DNA of 15,359 nucleotides from positions 1-15,359 of the forward strand of contig CAXBAF010000046.1 of NCBI GenBank assembly GCA_963973795.1, in the 5' to 3' direction. Every line of letters begins with the position of its first letter. Within the stretch, counting starts at the first letter, position 1. Both the position numbers and the translations under genes were made by a program. Positions 13,201 to 15,359 of this stretch are shown in pieces. A model generated the notes under the pieces. That model made no database searches, was not told where the DNA came from, and worked only from the letters and a program-made list of their open reading frames with translations. This DNA is from UBA1926 sp002337215. GTDB taxonomy: Bacteria > Planctomycetota > Phycisphaerae > Phycisphaerales > UBA1924.

Positions 13201-15359
13201 CCTCCAACCTCAGGCCCCGCGCGGCCCGCTCAACGCCCTGATTCGTTTCTGTCTTGAACAGAAGCTCGTGGTCGCGATCGTTTTGATCGGCACGCTGTTC
13301 TGGGGAGCCCTCGTCGCACCGTTCGATTGGAACGTGACTATATTGGGCGGCGATCTCCCCCGCGACCCCGTGCCGGTGGACGCGATTCCCGACATCGGCG
13401 AGAACCAGCAGATCGTCTTCACCGAGTGGCCCGGCCGCAGCCCGCAGGACATCGACGATCAGATCAGCTACCCGATGACCGTCGCGATGCTCGGCATCCC
13501 GGGTGTGAAGGACATCCGCAGTTACTCGGTGTTCGGCTTCTCAACGATCTACGTCGTCTTCGAGGACGGCGTCGAGTTCTACTGGTCCCGATCCCGCGTG
13601 CTGGAGAAGCTCAACTCGCTCCCCGCCGGCACCCTGCCGCCCGGCGTCTCACCCGCACTCGGCCCCGACGCAACCGCCCTCGGTCAGGTCTTCTGGTACA
13701 CGCTCGAAGGCCGGGACGAGGACGGCAACCCCACCGGCGGGTGGGGCCCCGAGGAACTCCGGTCCATCCAGGACTTCATCGTCAAGTACAAACTCGCCGG
13801 CGTGGAAGGGGTCTCCGAGGTCGCCTCGATCGGTGGCTTCGTGCAGGAATACCAGGTCGATGTCAACCCCGACGCGATGCGAGCTGCGGGCATCTCGCTC
13901 CAGCAGGTCATCGGTGCGGTACGCCAGAGCAACCTCGATGTCGGCGCACGCACGATTGAGGTCAACCGAGCCGAGTACATCGTCCGGGGGCTCGGCTTCA
14001 TCGAGAGCGTGGACGACCTCGAACAGGCTGCGATCACGGCACGGGACGGCCAGCCCATCCTCGTAGGCGACATCGCCAAGGTGTCCCTCGGGCCAGCGCT
14101 GCGTCGCGGCGTGCTGACCAAGGCGGGTGTGGAAGCCGTTGGTGGCGTGGTCGTCGTCCGCTATGGCGAGAACCCGATGGCGACGATCCAGCGGGTGAAG
14201 GACAAGATCGACGACGTCGCCTCTGGGCTGCCGACGAAGGTCCTCGCCGACGGCACCGAGAGCCGTGTGACCATCGTGCCGTTCTACGACCGCTCGGGCC
14301 TGATCCGCGAGACGTTGCAGACCCTGAACTCGGCGATCTCGCAGCAGGTGCTCATCACGATCATCGTTGTGGTTCTGATGGTCATGCACCTGCGGAGCAG
14401 TCTGCTGATCGGGGCGATGCTCCCGATCACCGTGCTGATGACGTTCATCGGCATGAAGTCGTTCGGCGTTGACGCCAACATCGTCGCGTTGTCGGGCATC
14501 GCGATCGCCATCGGCACGATCGTGGACATGGGCATCGTGCTCAGCGAGAATATCTTGCGCCGCCTCGAAGAGTCGGAGAAGGCGGAGAGCGGCGAGCCCA
14601 CCCTCGAAGTGATCTACCGCGCCACGAGCGAGGTCGGCGGGGCGGTGCTCACCGCGGTCGCCACGACCGTCGTCAGCTTCTTGCCGGTCTTCACGATGGA
14701 GGCCGCCGAGGGCAAGCTGTTCAAGCCGCTGGCGTACACCAAGACTTTCGCGTTGATCGCATCGATCATCATCGCGCTGACGATCCTGCCGGCTGCCGCG
14801 CATGTGCTGATGGGGTTTCGTCCACGGATCAAGCTGCTCCGAACGATCGGCGCAGCGGGTCTCTTATTCGTTGGTGTCGCGGTCGCGATCTGGCTGTACG
14901 CGGTCTGTGGACTGATCATCGCGGCGTTCGGCGCGTTCTACCTCGCCAAGCCGTGGCTCCCGTCGCTGGTCGCCCGTGGTCTGCAATGGTCGGCGAACCT
15001 CATCGCGGTTGCTGTTGTGCTCGTTGTGCTCGCTGGCGCGTGGGAACCCCTCGGGCCCGAGCCGGGCCTCGTTGGCAACAGCGTGTTCATCGGTGCCATC
15101 GTCGGTGGCCTGCTGCTCGCGTTCTGGCTCGTGCGACTTGCGTTCCCGCATGTGCTCGCGTGGACGCTCCGCCACAAAATCATCGGGCTCTCGCCGGCGG
15201 TCGGGGTTGTGCTGATCAGCATGACCGTCTGGCTCGGCTTTGATCGCGTCTGGGGTTGGCTCCCCGAGTCGGTCCGACAGAACGAGACCGCGGTCGAGAT
15301 CGCTCACGCCTTCCCGGGCTTGGGCAGCGAGTTCATGCCGTCGCTCGACGAGGGCGCGT
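13193..15359 (+). CDS. cusA: CusA-like heavy-metal RND efflux pump, N-terminal 722 residues (3' end outside window)
   Basis: The ATG at 13193 lies inside the end of the adaptor gene (8-bp overlap), with GAGGGG just upstream. The frame stays open to the window end. After the first helix (about 22-44) come HME-RND blocks: 'VDAIPDIGENQQIVFTEWPG', 'QISYPMTVAMLGIPGVKDIR', 'YSVFGFSTIYVVFEDG' and 'YWSRSRVLEKLNSLP'. The fourth helix reads 'GIAIAIGTIVDMGIVLSENI', with Asp445 at the place of the proton-relay Asp of CusA and Glu452 in the 'SEN' motif. The window ends just after 'GSEFMPSLDEGA', before the substrate-binding methionines of CusA could be checked. Between about residues 544 and 706 there are more hydrophobic segments than the single helix expected, so this pump has extra membrane helices. 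It is an inner-membrane proton antiporter for Cu/Ag-type ions by homology; the exact metal is not proven. Confidence 0.92.
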   Translation, partial: MTDLQPQAPRGPLNALIRFCLEQKLVVAIVLIGTLFWGALVAPFDWNVTILGGDLPRDPVPVDAIPDIGENQQIVFTEWPGRSPQDIDDQISYPMTVAMLGIPGVKDIRSYSVFGFSTIYVVFEDGVEFYWSRSRVLEKLNSLPAGTLPPGVSPALGPDATALGQVFWYTLEGRDEDGNPTGGWGPEELRSIQDFIVKYKLAGVEGVSEVASIGGFVQEYQVDVNPDAMRAAGISLQQVIGAVRQSNLDVGARTIEVNRAEYIVRGLGFIESVDDLEQAAITARDGQPILVGDIAKVSLGPALRRGVLTKAGVEAVGGVVVVRYGENPMATIQRVKDKIDDVASGLPTKVLADGTESRVTIVPFYDRSGLIRETLQTLNSAISQQVLITIIVVVLMVMHLRSSLLIGAMLPITVLMTFIGMKSFGVDANIVALSGIAIAIGTIVDMGIVLSENILRRLEESEKAESGEPTLEVIYRATSEVGGAVLTAVATTVVSFLPVFTMEAAEGKLFKPLAYTKTFALIASIIIALTILPAAAHVLMGFRPRIKLLRTIGAAGLLFVGVAVAIWLYAVCGLIIAAFGAFYLAKPWLPSLVARGLQWSANLIAVAVVLVVLAGAWEPLGPEPGLVGNSVFIGAIVGGLLLAFWLVRLAFPHVLAWTLRHKIIGLSPAVGVVLISMTVWLGFDRVWGWLPESVRQNETAVEIAHAFPGLGSEFMPSLDEGA

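Noticed and set aside
1..15359. CRISPR array, rRNA or insertion sequence with terminal repeats
   Set aside because: I saw no regularly spaced short repeats, no rRNA signatures and no transposase. The repeated DNA in the left half is explained by the coding tag module.

Overview
The window is GC-rich and reads like a chromosome of a planctomycete, most likely of the Phycisphaerae/Phycisphaerales. The main evidence is a C-terminal module of exactly 57 codons, running from Cys to Cys-Pro and containing versions of 'EPFGVLDLADVQxF', at the end of each of the first five proteins. I associate this module with Phycisphaerales secreted proteins that NCBI names 'GC-type dockerin domain-anchored' (from memory, not searched). 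All intact genes are on the + strand.

Left half (1-8456): five consecutive secreted proteins carrying that module. They are (1) the C-terminal end of a protein with an Ig/fibronectin-like domain; (2) a diheme c-type cytochrome resembling TsdA (thiosulfate dehydrogenase family); (3) a protein with seven FG-GAP/VCBS calcium loops followed by about eight further beta-propeller blades; (4) a single beta-propeller of about seven blades; (5) a protein of about 13-14 'two-component regulator propeller'-like blades without a kinase. Each complete gene has its own Shine-Dalgarno sequence and signal peptide. A strong intrinsic terminator lies between genes 2 and 3, only 33 nt before the start codon of gene 3.

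Middle (8457-9212): about 750 bp without an intact gene, which looks like a scar of site-specific integration. On the minus strand it holds a truncated, frameshifted N-terminus resembling planctomycete tyrosine recombinases, and about 115 bp further on the exact 3' part of a tRNA-Gly(UCC) gene, from the anticodon loop to the discriminator base. Short inverted and direct repeats adjoin the tRNA fragment. I read this as an attachment-site remnant at the edge of a genomic island.

Right half (9213-15359): a heavy-metal (Cu/Ag-type) efflux locus. A small secreted Cys-rich protein is followed by a TolC-family outer-membrane lipoprotein (CusC-like), a large CusB-like periplasmic adaptor with two heavy-metal-binding domains and a DUF3347-like C-terminal domain, and the first 722 residues of a CusA-like RND pump with extra membrane helices. 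The last three genes overlap by 4 and 8 bp, so they are translationally coupled. Together they would form a tripartite pump moving metal ions from periplasm or cytoplasm to the outside. No metal-sensing regulator is visible in the window.
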